DNA of 58,418 nt from a bacterium BMS3Abin06 (lineage in GTDB: Bacteria; Nitrospirota; Thermodesulfovibrionia; UBA6902): assembly GCA_002897895.1 (NCBI GenBank), contig BDSY01000016.1, forward strand, positions 1 through 58,418, given 5' to 3'. The notes under the pieces were generated by a model. The model searched no databases, was not told where the DNA came from, and worked only from the letters and a program-made list of their open reading frames with translations. How positions within the stretch are numbered: the stretch's first letter is position 1; each line of letters opens with the position of its first letter. Positions 17,502 to 26,101 of the stretch are shown here, piece by piece. A program made the translations under genes and the position numbers.

Positions 17502-18725
17502 TCACTCCACAACAGGTATCTTTACAGTGAAAGTGCTCCCCTTCCCCACTTCGCTCTCAACAGTAATTTCCCCCTTATGCTTCTTCACTATGTCATAGGT
17601 TATGCTCAATCCAAGCCCCGTCCCCTCGCCGACATCCTTTGTTGTAAAAAAGGGCTCGAATATCCTGTTGAGTTTTTCTTCAGGGATTCCCTGTCCCGTA
17701 TCCGAGATTGACACACAGATAAAAGCGTCACCGTTCCAGGTTCTTATTTTAATTATCCCCTGTTTTTCAATTGCCTGCGCTGCATTGACAAGGAGATTTA
17801 CAAAGACCTGATTGAGTTGCTGGGGATAACATTTTGTCAATGGTATCTCACCGTATTCCTTCTCCACCACTGCTTTGTATTTAAGCTCATTCCGGACTAT
17901 ATTCAATGTGCTTTCAATGCACTCATTAATGTTCGCATGCCTGTGTTCCGCCCCATCGACCCTTGAGAAGGTTTTAAGGTTCTGTACTATCTTTTTCACC
18001 CTCTCGGCGCCGTCAACGGATTCTTTTATCAGCTCCTCAATATCTTCAAATATGTAATCAAGCTTCAGCTTTCTTCGCGTATCCTTCAGCCGGTCTGATG
18101 CTTCTGTCGATTGCAGGGATTCTATAACCCCGGTCTGGCTCTTAATGAACTCCGTCAGCCTGTTTGTATATTTTCCAAGTGTCCCGAGATTGCTTGATAT
18201 AAAACCCATCGGGTTATTGATCTCATGCGCCACGCCTGCTGCGAGCTGCCCGATAGATGCCATCTTTTCCTGCTGAAGCAGTTGTGACTGTGTTGCCGTG
18301 ATCTCTTTATTTGCTTTTTCAATTTCATGGTTTTTCAGTTCGGCTATATACATCATATTATTGAACTGCTCTCCTATCCGGGAAATCGGGTCAGGGGTTG
18401 CTTCTTTAAAAACGTTACATTCCGTGCATTTGACGTATTTTTGTGCAAAGGCGCCTTGTACCTCACCTCCGCAGAAAGTGCCTGTTACCTGCCAGCATCT
18501 TATAATCCCTTTTCCGTAACAGACACAATCTTCCGTAGTGCAATTTTTTACTTCATAGCATTTCTTCAGGTTTGGATTGAAGAATCCGGCTCCGTAGTCT
18601 GTCTCTTCTGTAATATGATGCATCAGGCCGGAGATCTGGCGGTCCAGATCATTCAATTCATTTATGAGCTGCTCTTTCCCTTTGTCTGCATCTCTCAAAA
18701 GAGGGGCGCTCATCTGTTCATCCAT
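17502..18725 (-). CDS. Histidine kinase with N-terminal cysteine-rich two-CW-type domain
   Basis: The 407-residue soluble kinase begins with a coil, then a cysteine-rich domain (C56, C62, C67, C69, C77, C85, C100, C103) with CYEVKNC, RCWQVTGTFC and CTEC patterns. This matches the two-CW domain found at the front of signalling proteins in anaerobes, thought to bind metal or a cofactor. H167 lies in AAGVAHEINNP, and the ATPase domain is intact (QGIPEEK, GEGTGLGL). The core is a near copy of those at 8126 and 11493. The start has a strong GGAGGT. It is the first gene of the block, with the PstS-like gene next. Confidence 0.9.
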   Translation of the reverse strand: MDEQMSAPLLRDADKGKEQLINELNDLDRQISGLMHHITEETDYGAGFFNPNLKKCYEVKNCTTEDCVCYGKGIIRCWQVTGTFCGGEVQGAFAQKYVKCTECNVFKEATPDPISRIGEQFNNMMYIAELKNHEIEKANKEITATQSQLLQQEKMASIGQLAAGVAHEINNPMGFISSNLGTLGKYTNRLTEFIKSQTGVIESLQSTEASDRLKDTRRKLKLDYIFEDIEELIKESVDGAERVKKIVQNLKTFSRVDGAEHRHANINECIESTLNIVRNELKYKAVVEKEYGEIPLTKCYPQQLNQVFVNLLVNAAQAIEKQGIIKIRTWNGDAFICVSISDTGQGIPEEKLNRIFEPFFTTKDVGEGTGLGLSITYDIVKKHKGEITVESEVGKGSTFTVKIPVVE

Positions 18726-18960
18726 ATTATGTTACCTCCAGCCATTGTCTTCTTGGTTATACATATCGGATTTTATCAACTGTTACTAAATAGAGAAATC
18801 CCCGACGCGGGGTAAGTAAAAAGCCTGATATTATCAAAAGGTGGATGTTATAGGATGCCGTTGAGCGTTAGTGAGATATTATAATGAAACAGGGTTGCTC
18901 TGCCTGAAACTTCAGGGTTGAGGGGCAATGCGATTGATTATAAGACAATATGCCGTATTT

Positions 18961-19716
18961 TCAACAAATGATAGACACATCTGCCGGCGATAAACTCTTC
19001 CGGAGCCTGAAAATTATGTCATCAATGAACCCCTCATCAAGCCATTTCCCGATATCGTACTTTTTATAGAGCCATTCTGTCTTACCGGTATAGTTCATCC
19101 GGTCAATGAGTACGCTGTCTGCGTAGGGTTTTATCTCTCTTGCGAGACGTTCAGGATCCATAGGAAGGAGGGGGCCTGTAAAAACATAAGTGGGTATCCC
19201 GGCCTCATGCAGCTTTTTCAACGCGTTGATGCGTGACAAGATTGAGGGGGCGTCGGGTTCAAATATCTTTCTCATTTTCTCATCATCAGTTGTTATGGTT
19301 AAGCCTACTTGCGCATCTTTCAGTTTTGAAATGATATCGATATCCCGTAAAACAAGAGGTGATTTAGTAAGGATATCTACCGGGAATTTAAATAATAAAA
19401 GAATCTCAAGGCATTTTCTTGTAAGTTTATATTTTGCTTCAAGCGGCTGGTACGGGTCTGTGACAGAACTCATGATTATGCCGCCTTTTTCAGCCCTCTT
19501 CAGTTGTCTTCTCAATACCTCCGGGGCGTTCATCTTGATATCTACAAAACTTCCCCACGGCTCAATGTGCCCGGTAAATCTCTTCATAAATGTCGCATAG
19601 CAGTATCTGCACGCATGTGCACAACCCACATAAGGGTTTATGCAGTACTTTCTGCCGGGGATACCGGATTTTGAAAGAATGGTTTTGACTGCTATTTCAT
19701 TGACCCCGGGGTTCAT
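18961..19716 (-). CDS. Radical SAM protein of the SPL/photolyase-like family
   Basis: The 251-residue protein has the radical SAM cluster motif CAHACRYCY near residue 35 preceded by CINPYVGC, then SSVTDPYQPLE, which is characteristic of the SplB-like COG1533 family ('DNA repair photolyase' in many annotations). It is short compared with true spore photoproduct lyase and lacks evidence for that activity, so only the family is assigned. It would bind a 4Fe-4S cluster and S-adenosylmethionine. The ribosome site is weak. It is alone, between the kinase block and a toxin-antitoxin pair. Confidence 0.85.
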   Translation of the reverse strand: MNPGVNEIAVKTILSKSGIPGRKYCINPYVGCAHACRYCYATFMKRFTGHIEPWGSFVDIKMNAPEVLRRQLKRAEKGGIIMSSVTDPYQPLEAKYKLTRKCLEILLLFKFPVDILTKSPLVLRDIDIISKLKDAQVGLTITTDDEKMRKIFEPDAPSILSRINALKKLHEAGIPTYVFTGPLLPMDPERLAREIKPYADSVLIDRMNYTGKTEWLYKKYDIGKWLDEGFIDDIIFRLRKSLSPADVSIIC

Positions 19717-19801
19717 AAAATGATGTCTTTGGAAATGCCGATACCTTTCAGTATTTTCCTTTGGTTCTTGTCCCTCTGCAATGAATGGTTATCTTTTCAT
19801 A

Positions 19802-20035
19802 TTACAGCTTTTCTATATATCTGTTGTAATCATCAACAGTAATTTCTATCTCTTTTAAAATTTCTCTTAACAATGGGCGGGATAAGATTCTTCCTTTGTG
19901 ATGAGGCAATGTGGTTGTTCTACCGTCAGGATGTCTATAAAATGCATGGCTTCCTTTCTGACGAACCCTATTGAAACCAAATGAGAACAACAATTTTTCG
20001 GCAGTTTTAGCGTCAACAAGCCGCAACTTGCTCAA
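19802..20035 (-). CDS. hicA: HicA-type mRNA interferase toxin
   Basis: The 77-residue protein has the double-stranded RNA-binding-like HicA fold signature: GFNRVRQKGSHAFYRHPDGRTTTLPHH, with the catalytic histidine in GSHAFY. HicA toxins cleave mRNA and are neutralised by HicB. The start overlaps the hicB stop by 4 bases, so expression is coupled. The gene appears intact. Confidence 0.93.
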   Translation of the reverse strand: MSKLRLVDAKTAEKLLFSFGFNRVRQKGSHAFYRHPDGRTTTLPHHKGRILSRPLLREILKEIEITVDDYNRYIEKL

Positions 20036-20253
20036 CCTGCAACCTCAACTTGCTGAAGTCCAACGAATTCCGGTAAATTGTCCTTTGCTTCAGTGTCCAT
20101 TTCCTCCAAGCACAATTCAACTACTTCTTTGAGATTCTTCTGTAGTTCATCCAATGTTTCAGCTTGTGTATGGGCACCTAAGATGCCTGGAACAATACCC
20201 ACATATAATCCTGTTTCCGGGTCTCGCTCAATATATCCAACTATTTTATGCAT
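20032..20253 (-). CDS. hicB: HicB-type antitoxin
   Basis: The 73-residue protein shows the HicB fold: IVGYIERDPETGLYVGIVPGILGAHTQAET, then a helix with EVVELCLEE. It is short and has no added DNA-binding domain at the C-terminus. HicB neutralises HicA and usually represses the operon. The start has a strong AGGAGG ribosome site, and the order antitoxin then toxin is the common hicBA layout variant. Confidence 0.92.
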   Translation of the reverse strand: MHKIVGYIERDPETGLYVGIVPGILGAHTQAETLDELQKNLKEVVELCLEEMDTEAKDNLPEFVGLQQVEVAG

Positions 20254-20283
20254 TAATCCTCCTATCCGATTGGTGTATACAAA

Positions 20284-20292
20284 ATTATAACA
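20284..20292 (-). promoter_or_regulatory. Extended -10 promoter of hicBA
   Basis: On the minus strand TGTTATAAT is an ideal extended -10 element, about 30 bases ahead of the hicB start. A GTATAC palindrome at 20275-20280 lies at the likely transcription start and could be the operator. The -35 region is poor. Confidence 0.45.
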
Positions 20293-20577
20293 AATCCAAA
20301 TAGCTGAATGACAGAAAAATTGATGTTTAACTCTGAGTCATCCTTCACATATAACGCTGTGATCTCTGACGAGCATCTGTAAAGTATTCACCATTCATTG
20401 TAATTTTCTTGTGTTCTCATTTTTTTAGTAGCAAAGTTGAGTGACGACTACCATGAAGCACATAAACTTGCTAAAAACTGATTTGTACTTCTCGAAATAT
20501 CAAAAGCAAAAAAGGTCTCCGCTGGTACTCGTTCAATCTCCAACGACTTGTTATCCAAATATTTCTACTGAGTTGCT
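20293..20577. other. Non-coding accessory DNA
   Basis: AT-rich sequence with no credible gene, between hicBA and a decayed toxin gene. Nothing recognisable was found. Confidence 0.5.
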
Positions 20578-20858
20578 TTATCTATAAGCATCCTTAGGGA
20601 AATCGATTGTAAGAATATATATAGTTTTGTTTTCATGATCTACTGAATAAAATAGCCTGAACTTGCCAAGACGATACCTCCATGTATCAGGATTATAGTC
20701 TCTTAGCTTTTTATATTCTTTCCAAAGCAAGGCTCATTCCTGAGTTGAGGGTATACATAACTCATAAGCTTTTTCTGAATAAACTCGATATTTGTTTTTG
20801 ATAATTTCTTTAAGACTTTTGCATACTCATCAGTTTCAAATATCTTATAATTACTCAA
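20578..20858 (-). pseudogene. Frameshifted RelE/ParE-family toxin
   Basis: From a TTG at 20858 the minus strand reads LSNYKIFETDEYAKVLKKLS and continues to about NEPCFGK, then stops. One frame over it continues as EYKKLRDYNPDTWRYRLGKF, RLFYSVD and ILTIDFPKDAYR with a stop at 20578. Together they make an almost complete RelE/ParE/YafQ-type toxin (YxPxTWRYRIGxYRxFYxxD), so a frameshift near 20720-20730 has inactivated the gene. It overlaps the antitoxin remnant by 8 bases. Confidence 0.7.
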
Positions 20859-20943
20859 CGAATTTTCCTTTTTTTGATTTCATGTCTTTTATGGCACGTT
20901 CCAGACTTCTGTTGAGCTGTTGGTTACCTCTTATCTCTTCCAT
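20851..20943 (-). pseudogene. Short antitoxin remnant upstream of broken toxin
   Basis: A 30-codon frame (MEEIRGNQQLNRSLERAIKD, ending KGKFVE) lies directly ahead of the broken toxin. It resembles the C-terminal tail of small antitoxins that precede RelE-type toxins. The frame continues upstream for about 8 codons (DDYEM) before a stop, so the DNA-binding part is lost. Confidence 0.45.
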
Positions 20944-21104
20944 CTCATAATCATCTACGTGAGCTCTTTAAGCTGACTTTACTGTTTACATATATAAACA
21001 GTTCACATATAACTTATGTTTAGTCATAGTGATAGCTTCATCTATATAAGATGAAGTAGGATACACTTTCCAGCGTAAGGTCATCAGTCACATCAAATGT
21101 GATC

Positions 21105-21278
21105 CCTCGATACTTTTGCAAGAGCCTCAATTTGTAGTACAATACCATGCCGGGCAGAGCGGGAAATCGTTAAGATAAAACCGGAAATATAAGCAGAGGC
21201 AGACATTGAACCAATACCGGAAAGATATTAAAGAAAACTTTGAATTGCTGAAATCCTCGGCCCGATAGAAAGTGCATG
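21105..21278 (+). pseudogene. Deleted copy of the P-type ATPase promoter and gene start
   Basis: Bases 21105-21258 align closely with 31605-31769, that is, the leader plus the first 15 or so codons of the P-type ATPase gene (LLKSS region and TTG start included). At 21262-21278 the sequence jumps to CCGATAGAAAGTGCATG, identical to 33031-33047 deep in the same gene (the DRKCM motif). About 1.26 kb is therefore missing and the reading frame is dead. It is a direct repeat of the intact gene's 5' region. Confidence 0.75.
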
Positions 21279-21399
21279 GCAGGTTTTTTATGAAATTTCC
21301 GGTTTACCATCTCCCGGGATTTTACCTGAAACAGCGCCGGATGCGCTGATTCCGATAACACACACATTATGTCATATGAATTAAAGGAGGCATATATTT

Positions 21400-22395
21400 A
21401 TGTTAGAGGGTGGAATTACGGCCATCAATGAAAAAGTAACTCAGGAAAGCGCATTTGTGCACACCCTGGTAAACGAGATCGAGAAAGTCATAGTGGGCCA
21501 GAAATACCTGATTGAGAGGCTCCTGGTCGGCCTGCTCGCTGACGGGCATATACTGATAGAGGGGGTGCCGGGGCTTGCCAAGACCCTTTCCGTAAAGGTA
21601 TTGTCCGATGCCGTAAAGACAAAGTTTCAGAGGATCCAGTTTACGCCTGACCTGCTCCCTGCTGATTTGATAGGCACACTCATTTATAACCCCAAAGAGG
21701 GAAGCTTCTCTACCAAAAAAGGCCCTCTCTTTGCCAACATCATATTGGCGGATGAAATTAACAGGGCGCCTGCAAAGGTTCAAAGCGCCCTGCTTGAGGC
21801 AATGCAGGAAAGGCAGGTTACCATAGGCGAAAATACCTTTCCGCTGGATGAGCCTTTTTTAGTCCTTGCAACCCAGAATCCCATTGAGCAGGAAGGGACA
21901 TACCCCCTGCCCGAGGCCCAGGTCGACAGGTTCATGCTTAAGATAAATGTCACGTATCCCAGTATTGAAGAGGAGCACAGGATCATGAAACGTATGGCCG
22001 TTACCGGCCGGAAAATCGGGGTAAGCGCAGTGATCGGGCCTGAAGATATAAAGCGGGTCAGGGGTGTGGTGAATGAAATATATATGGATGAGAAGATTGA
22101 AAAATATATCCTCGACATAGTTTTTGCCACAAGAGAGCCCGGCAAGTACAAACTGGATGAACTCACGGCTTTAATTCAATACGGGGCTTCCACACGCGCA
22201 ACCATATACCTGGCAACGGCTTCGAGGGCATATGCATTTATCCGGGGCAGGGGGTATGTGACGCCCCAGGATGTCAAATCAATAGGCCCGGATGTTTTGA
22301 GGCACAGGGTTATTGTCAGTTATGAAGCAGAGGCTGAAGAGAAGACTTCAGATGATATTATCAAAAAAATATTTGAAGAGATAGAAGTTCCATGA
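21400..22395 (+). CDS. MoxR-family AAA+ ATPase
   Basis: The 331-residue protein has the MoxR Walker A GVPGLAKT (about 58-65), Walker B LADEINRAP, sensor 1 LATQNPIEQEGTYPLPEAQ with the arginine finger region DRFMLKI. MoxR ATPases act as chaperones for VWA-domain proteins and are the first gene of bat operons. The start has AAAGGAGG. The next gene encodes a DUF58 protein, the usual partner. Confidence 0.95.
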   Translation: MLEGGITAINEKVTQESAFVHTLVNEIEKVIVGQKYLIERLLVGLLADGHILIEGVPGLAKTLSVKVLSDAVKTKFQRIQFTPDLLPADLIGTLIYNPKEGSFSTKKGPLFANIILADEINRAPAKVQSALLEAMQERQVTIGENTFPLDEPFLVLATQNPIEQEGTYPLPEAQVDRFMLKINVTYPSIEEEHRIMKRMAVTGRKIGVSAVIGPEDIKRVRGVVNEIYMDEKIEKYILDIVFATREPGKYKLDELTALIQYGASTRATIYLATASRAYAFIRGRGYVTPQDVKSIGPDVLRHRVIVSYEAEAEEKTSDDIIKKIFEEIEVP

Positions 22396-22425
22396 AAAGC
22401 GGTCGGCCTGTTAAGTCCTGAAGAT

Positions 22426-22454
22426 GAAGGCTGATAGCTGATCGCTGACAGCTT
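22426..22454. repeat. TGATAGCT-type intergenic repeat
   Basis: AGGCTGATAGCTGATCGCTG followed by ACAGCTTTC fills most of the gap between moxR and the DUF58 gene. Similar strings occur at 519-600 and 58206-58242. Confidence 0.55.
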
Positions 22455-22464
22455 TCTTGCAATT

Positions 22465-23340
22465 ATGATTCCCAAAGAGATATTACGCACAATACGCAGG
22501 ATACAGATAACCACTTCAAGAATGGTTACGGATGTTTTCGCCGGCCATTACCACAGTGTGTTTAAGGGCAGGGGAATGGAGTTTGATGAAGTCAGGGAAT
22601 ACCAGCCTGGAGATGATATACGCTCGATTGACTGGAATGTGACTGCGCGTACAGGACAGCCTTTTATAAAGAAATTCGTAGAAGAAAGGGAGTTGACCGT
22701 CATGCTTCTGCTTGACATGTCCGGGTCGTCTTATTTCGGAACAGTCAATCAACTCAAAAGCCGCCTGGGCGCTGAACTCTGTGCATTGTTAGCTATGTCC
22801 GCAGTCAGGAATAATGATAGAGCCGGGCTGATTGCCTTTACTGACAGAATAGAGAAGTTCGTGCCCCCGGCAAAGGGGTTGGGCCATGTACTGAGAATTG
22901 TAAGGGAAGCGATATATCATGAGCCGGAGGGGAAAGGGACTGCTATACCTGCTGCACTGGAGTATCTGAACAGGGTTACAAACCGCCGTACGGTTGCCTT
23001 CCTGATTTCCGATTTTCATGCAGATGATTATAAAAGACCTCTCTCAATCGCTAACAAGCGCCATGATCTGGTGGCAATGTCCATTACCGACCCCCGTGAA
23101 ATGGATTTGCCTGATATCGGAATCATCAATCTTGAAGATGCCGAGACAGGAAAGGGCTTTTTGCTGGATACCTCCAGCCGCGCGGTAAGGAATGATTACC
23201 ACCGCAATGCAGAGAGAATATTTGATGAAAGGCAGAGGCTTTTCAGGTCAATAAATGTCGACCACATTGATATTCGCACTGATATGCCGTACACCAGGGA
23301 GCTGTACAGGTTTTTCAGAATGAGGGAAAGGAGGGTATAG
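22465..23340 (+). CDS. DUF58 (VWA-like) protein of the bat operon
   Basis: The 291-residue protein has the DUF58 signature GRGMEFDEVREYQPGDDIRS followed by IDWN, and a degenerate VWA MIDAS motif DMSGSS near residue 87. DUF58 proteins are cytoplasmic partners of MoxR. No clear ribosome site precedes the ATG, as the gap is filled by a repeat, so translation may be weak or coupled. It is followed at once by the next gene. Confidence 0.92.
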   Translation: MIPKEILRTIRRIQITTSRMVTDVFAGHYHSVFKGRGMEFDEVREYQPGDDIRSIDWNVTARTGQPFIKKFVEERELTVMLLLDMSGSSYFGTVNQLKSRLGAELCALLAMSAVRNNDRAGLIAFTDRIEKFVPPAKGLGHVLRIVREAIYHEPEGKGTAIPAALEYLNRVTNRRTVAFLISDFHADDYKRPLSIANKRHDLVAMSITDPREMDLPDIGIINLEDAETGKGFLLDTSSRAVRNDYHRNAERIFDERQRLFRSINVDHIDIRTDMPYTRELYRFFRMRERRV

Positions 23341-23378
23341 CAATAAAGGCGCTGTCCGGAATAATAATATCCCTCCTT

Positions 23379-23897
23379 ATGTATGGTCCTGCTGCTGCTG
23401 AAGAAACCGATATACGGGATATTAAAGGCCCCCTGAGTATTCAGGGACAGGCATATCTCTATATTCTTATTGCCCTGCTTGCGGTAATTGTTATAACCGT
23501 CCTTGTTCTCCTGTTTCTTAAGAAAAGAAAAAAACCGGAAGAGATTGTCATCCCTCCTGTGCCTGCGCATGAAACAGCTTACAGGGCATTCGACGAACTC
23601 ATGAAAAACGATTACCTGAAAAAGGGGCATGTGCAGGAATACTATTTTGAGCTTTCAAATATTGTAAGGCATTATGTGGAAAACCGGTTCAGTCTCAGGG
23701 CGCCTGAGATGACCACAGAGGAGTTTTTGTCAACGCTCAGGGATTCGGACACATTAAACTCCGGGCAAAAAGGCCTTATGAGGGAATTCCTCTCACACTG
23801 CGACATGGTAAAATTTGCAAAATATCTCCCGGATCAAAAAGAAGCTGAATCGAGTTACGAAGCGGCAAGAAAAATTGTAGATGAGACAAAACTTTAA
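23379..23897 (+). CDS. DUF4381-like membrane protein of the bat operon
   Basis: From ATG 23379 the protein is 172 residues: a short periplasmic part, a membrane helix (about 25-46) and a cytoplasmic helical domain (ELSNIVRHYVENRFSLRAPEMTT) like the tail of BatD in this operon. The open frame extends upstream, and from an ATA at 23343 it reads IKALSGIIISLLMYGPAAAEE, an ideal signal peptide. An AAAGGAGG ribosome site stands exactly 8 bases before that ATA, while ATG 23379 has none. The true start may therefore be an AUA codon at 23343, or an ATG that has mutated. Function is by operon: part of the MoxR/VWA/BatD membrane assembly. Confidence 0.8.
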   Translation: MYGPAAAEETDIRDIKGPLSIQGQAYLYILIALLAVIVITVLVLLFLKKRKKPEEIVIPPVPAHETAYRAFDELMKNDYLKKGHVQEYYFELSNIVRHYVENRFSLRAPEMTTEEFLSTLRDSDTLNSGQKGLMREFLSHCDMVKFAKYLPDQKEAESSYEAARKIVDETKL

Positions 23898-23920
23898 TGG
23901 TGCATAAACATGGCAGGTAA

Positions 23921-23948
23921 GTAGGGGCAATTCATGAATTGCCCTTGC
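23921..23948. repeat. Palindromic intergenic repeat (AATTCATGAATT family)
   Basis: GGGCAATTCATGAATTGCCC at 23925-23944 is a perfect 20-base palindrome between the DUF4381-like gene and the first VWA gene. A second, degenerate copy lies at 52726-52749 in the rnf operon. Confidence 0.7.
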
Positions 23949-23990
23949 ATCCCGGTACAAACCCGGTCTAAAAATAGTTTGAGAAAATAA

Positions 23991-24986
23991 ATGCATTTTC
24001 AGAACCCGTGGATTTTAATATTACTGCCGGTTGCTGCGGCGCTTATGTTGTTGAGCAGGAAAGGCAGACCGGAAACTGCCTTCAGATTTTCAACAGGCGC
24101 CCTGGTACGCGGATTGAGATCAACCTTCAGGGTAAGGCTGCATAAAGGGATCATTTTCCTGAGGATTGCAGCGCTTTTTTTGATGCTCATTGCATTAAGC
24201 CGGCCCCAGTTAATACTTGAGGAATCCCCGGTGGAAACCGAGGGAATAGACATTGTGCTTGCGATTGATACATCAACGAGTATGCTTGCGGAAGACTTTG
24301 AGCTGGATGGAAAACGCGCAAACAGGCTTGAAGCGGTAAAGGCAGTTGTCACGGATTTTATAAACAACAGGCAGAACGACAGGATCGGGATGGTTGCATT
24401 TGCATCCAGGGCATACACTGTATCCCCTCTCACGCTTGATTACGGATGGTTAATGCAGAACCTGGAGAGGGTAAAGACCGGCATGATTGAAGACGGCACG
24501 GCAATAGGCTCGGGAATCGGTTCGGCCCTTAACAGGTTAAAAGATACTGAAGCCAAAGGGAAGGTCGTTATCCTGCTGACCGACGGAAGAAATAATGCAG
24601 GCAGGATATCACCCCTTATTGCAGCAGAAGCTGCTGCTGCGCTTGGTATAAAGATATACACCATAGGCGCGGGAACAAAGGGGCTTGCGCCGTACCCTGC
24701 AAGGGATTTCTTCGGGAACAGGGTTTACAGGCAGGTGAAAATAGAGATTGATGAAGAGACCCTGAAAAAGATAGCCGCAAAAACAGGTGCACAATATTTC
24801 AGGGCAACGGACACAGAGTCATTGAGAAATATTTACAGTGAAATAGACAAAATCGAGAAAACACCGGTCAAGGAGAGAGGATATGCAGAATACAGGGAGC
24901 TGTTCCACCTGTTTCTGATCCCTGGGTTAGCCCTGCTGCTTATCGAGATTGTCCTGATGAATACGGTCTTAAGGAGAATACCGTAA
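23991..24986 (+). CDS. VWA-domain membrane protein (BatA-like)
   Basis: The 331-residue protein has two N-terminal helices (about 7-21 and 52-68), a VWA domain with MIDAS motif DTSTS near residue 92 (then SMLAEDF), the conserved Thr in GMIEDGTAIG and the Asp in LLTDGRNN, and a C-terminal helix (about 306-325). This is the layout of BatA/BatB: membrane-anchored VWA domain between helices, binding a divalent metal and partner proteins. Only a weak GAG ribosome site is seen. Confidence 0.93.
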   Translation: MHFQNPWILILLPVAAALMLLSRKGRPETAFRFSTGALVRGLRSTFRVRLHKGIIFLRIAALFLMLIALSRPQLILEESPVETEGIDIVLAIDTSTSMLAEDFELDGKRANRLEAVKAVVTDFINNRQNDRIGMVAFASRAYTVSPLTLDYGWLMQNLERVKTGMIEDGTAIGSGIGSALNRLKDTEAKGKVVILLTDGRNNAGRISPLIAAEAAAALGIKIYTIGAGTKGLAPYPARDFFGNRVYRQVKIEIDEETLKKIAAKTGAQYFRATDTESLRNIYSEIDKIEKTPVKERGYAEYRELFHLFLIPGLALLLIEIVLMNTVLRRIP

Positions 24987-24994
24987 TACCACTA

Positions 24995-25029
24995 ATCCCC
25001 TCTCCCCCGGAGGGAGAGGGTCAGGGTGA
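24995..25029. repeat. Intergenic hairpin repeat (CCCTCTCCC/GGGAGAGGG)
   Basis: A 9-bp stem (24998-25006 with 25012-25020) is followed by TCAGGGTGAGG. This is a widespread bacterial dispersed repeat type and fills the gap between the two VWA genes; its end provides the only purine-rich tract ahead of the second. Confidence 0.6.
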
Positions 25030-25044
25030 GGAAATTATTAAAAT

Positions 25045-26037
25045 ATGAGATTCGGCAACTTTCAGGCAATATATCTTTTCCTGATTTTTCCGGCCCTTGC
25101 TCTCTTTTATATCAGGGCATTCAAGAAAAGGAGAAGGGACATGGAGGCATTTGCCGATAAAGACCTCCTTGGTGAATTGACAGGGTCCCTGGATACAAAA
25201 AAACAGAGGCTCAGGGCAATTTTAATTCTTGTCTCAGTCTTCCTGATTATTCTGTCTCTCATGAGACCCCGCTGGGGCTTTGAATGGAAGGAAGTAAAGA
25301 GAAGCGGAATCGATATCCTGGTTGCTATCGATACTTCAAAGAGCATGCTGGCTGAAGACGTAAAACCGAACAGGCTGGAGCGTTCAAAACTCGCGGTAAA
25401 GGACATGATAAAAAAATTACGGGGTGACAGGATAGGACTCATTGCCTTCTCAGGCAGCGCCTTTCTCCAGTGTCCACTGACTGTTGATTACAGTGGTTTT
25501 ATGCTCTCCCTTGATGATCTTGATGTAGACACTATTCCAAAAGGCGGCACATCCCTGTCCGGCGCTATCAGAATTGCGCTTGATAGTTACGGGCGCGTTG
25601 GTAAAAAGTATAGAGCCCTTGTAATTATAACGGATGGAGAGGACCACGAGGGTGATGCAGCGGACTGGGCTGAAAAGGCAAAGGAACAGGGACTGAAGAT
25701 TTTTACAATAGGCATAGGCACAAAAGAAGGAGAGCTTATTCCTGTAACGGATCAAGCCGGGAACAGGACTTTTTTAAAAGACAGGAGCGGAAATGTAGTT
25801 AAGACACGTCTTGATGAGGCTGTTTTGCAAAAGATTGCCCTGGTAACCGGCGGCAGCTATGTCAGGGCCGGAAGCACTGAATTCGGCCTGGACCTGATCT
25901 ATGAGGAGAGGCTCTCAAAGATGGAAAAAAGGGAAGTTGAAAATAAAATGGTAAAAAGATATAAAGAAAGATACGGGGTTCCCCTGTTGCTTGCCATACT
26001 GCTTCTGTGCCTGGAGCCTTTTATAAGGGAAAGGTAA
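25045..26037 (+). CDS. VWA-domain membrane protein (BatB-like)
   Basis: The 330-residue protein repeats the architecture of its neighbour: helices at about 8-24 and 56-72, a VWA domain with MIDAS DTSKS (then MLAEDV), Thr in PKGGTSLSG, Asp in ITDGEDHEG, and a C-terminal helix just before the end. It is a paralogue of the upstream VWA gene; BatA and BatB pair in this way in other bat operons. Confidence 0.93.
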   Translation: MRFGNFQAIYLFLIFPALALFYIRAFKKRRRDMEAFADKDLLGELTGSLDTKKQRLRAILILVSVFLIILSLMRPRWGFEWKEVKRSGIDILVAIDTSKSMLAEDVKPNRLERSKLAVKDMIKKLRGDRIGLIAFSGSAFLQCPLTVDYSGFMLSLDDLDVDTIPKGGTSLSGAIRIALDSYGRVGKKYRALVIITDGEDHEGDAADWAEKAKEQGLKIFTIGIGTKEGELIPVTDQAGNRTFLKDRSGNVVKTRLDEAVLQKIALVTGGSYVRAGSTEFGLDLIYEERLSKMEKREVENKMVKRYKERYGVPLLLAILLLCLEPFIRER

Positions 26038-26043
26038 CTGCTC

Positions 26044-26101
26044 AGGCGCAAAGTGGCAAAGGCACATAGGCACAAAGGGTTTATGTGCCTTTGTGCCTGC
26101 C
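26044..26101. repeat. Intergenic repeat with GGCACAAAG units
   Basis: AGGCACAT and AGGCACAAA are followed after five bases by their complements ATGTGCCT and TTTGTGCCT, so two alternative stems can form. It fills the gap between the second VWA gene and the TPR gene. Confidence 0.55.

Noticed and set aside
18801-18814. CCCCGACGCGGGG hairpin upstream of the two-CW kinase
   Set aside because: The 5-bp stem is too short and has no T-tract or conserved context to support a terminator or riboswitch.
21170-21367. 65-codon minus-strand frame before moxR
   Set aside because: It is antisense to the ATPase remnant and is explained by that repeat.
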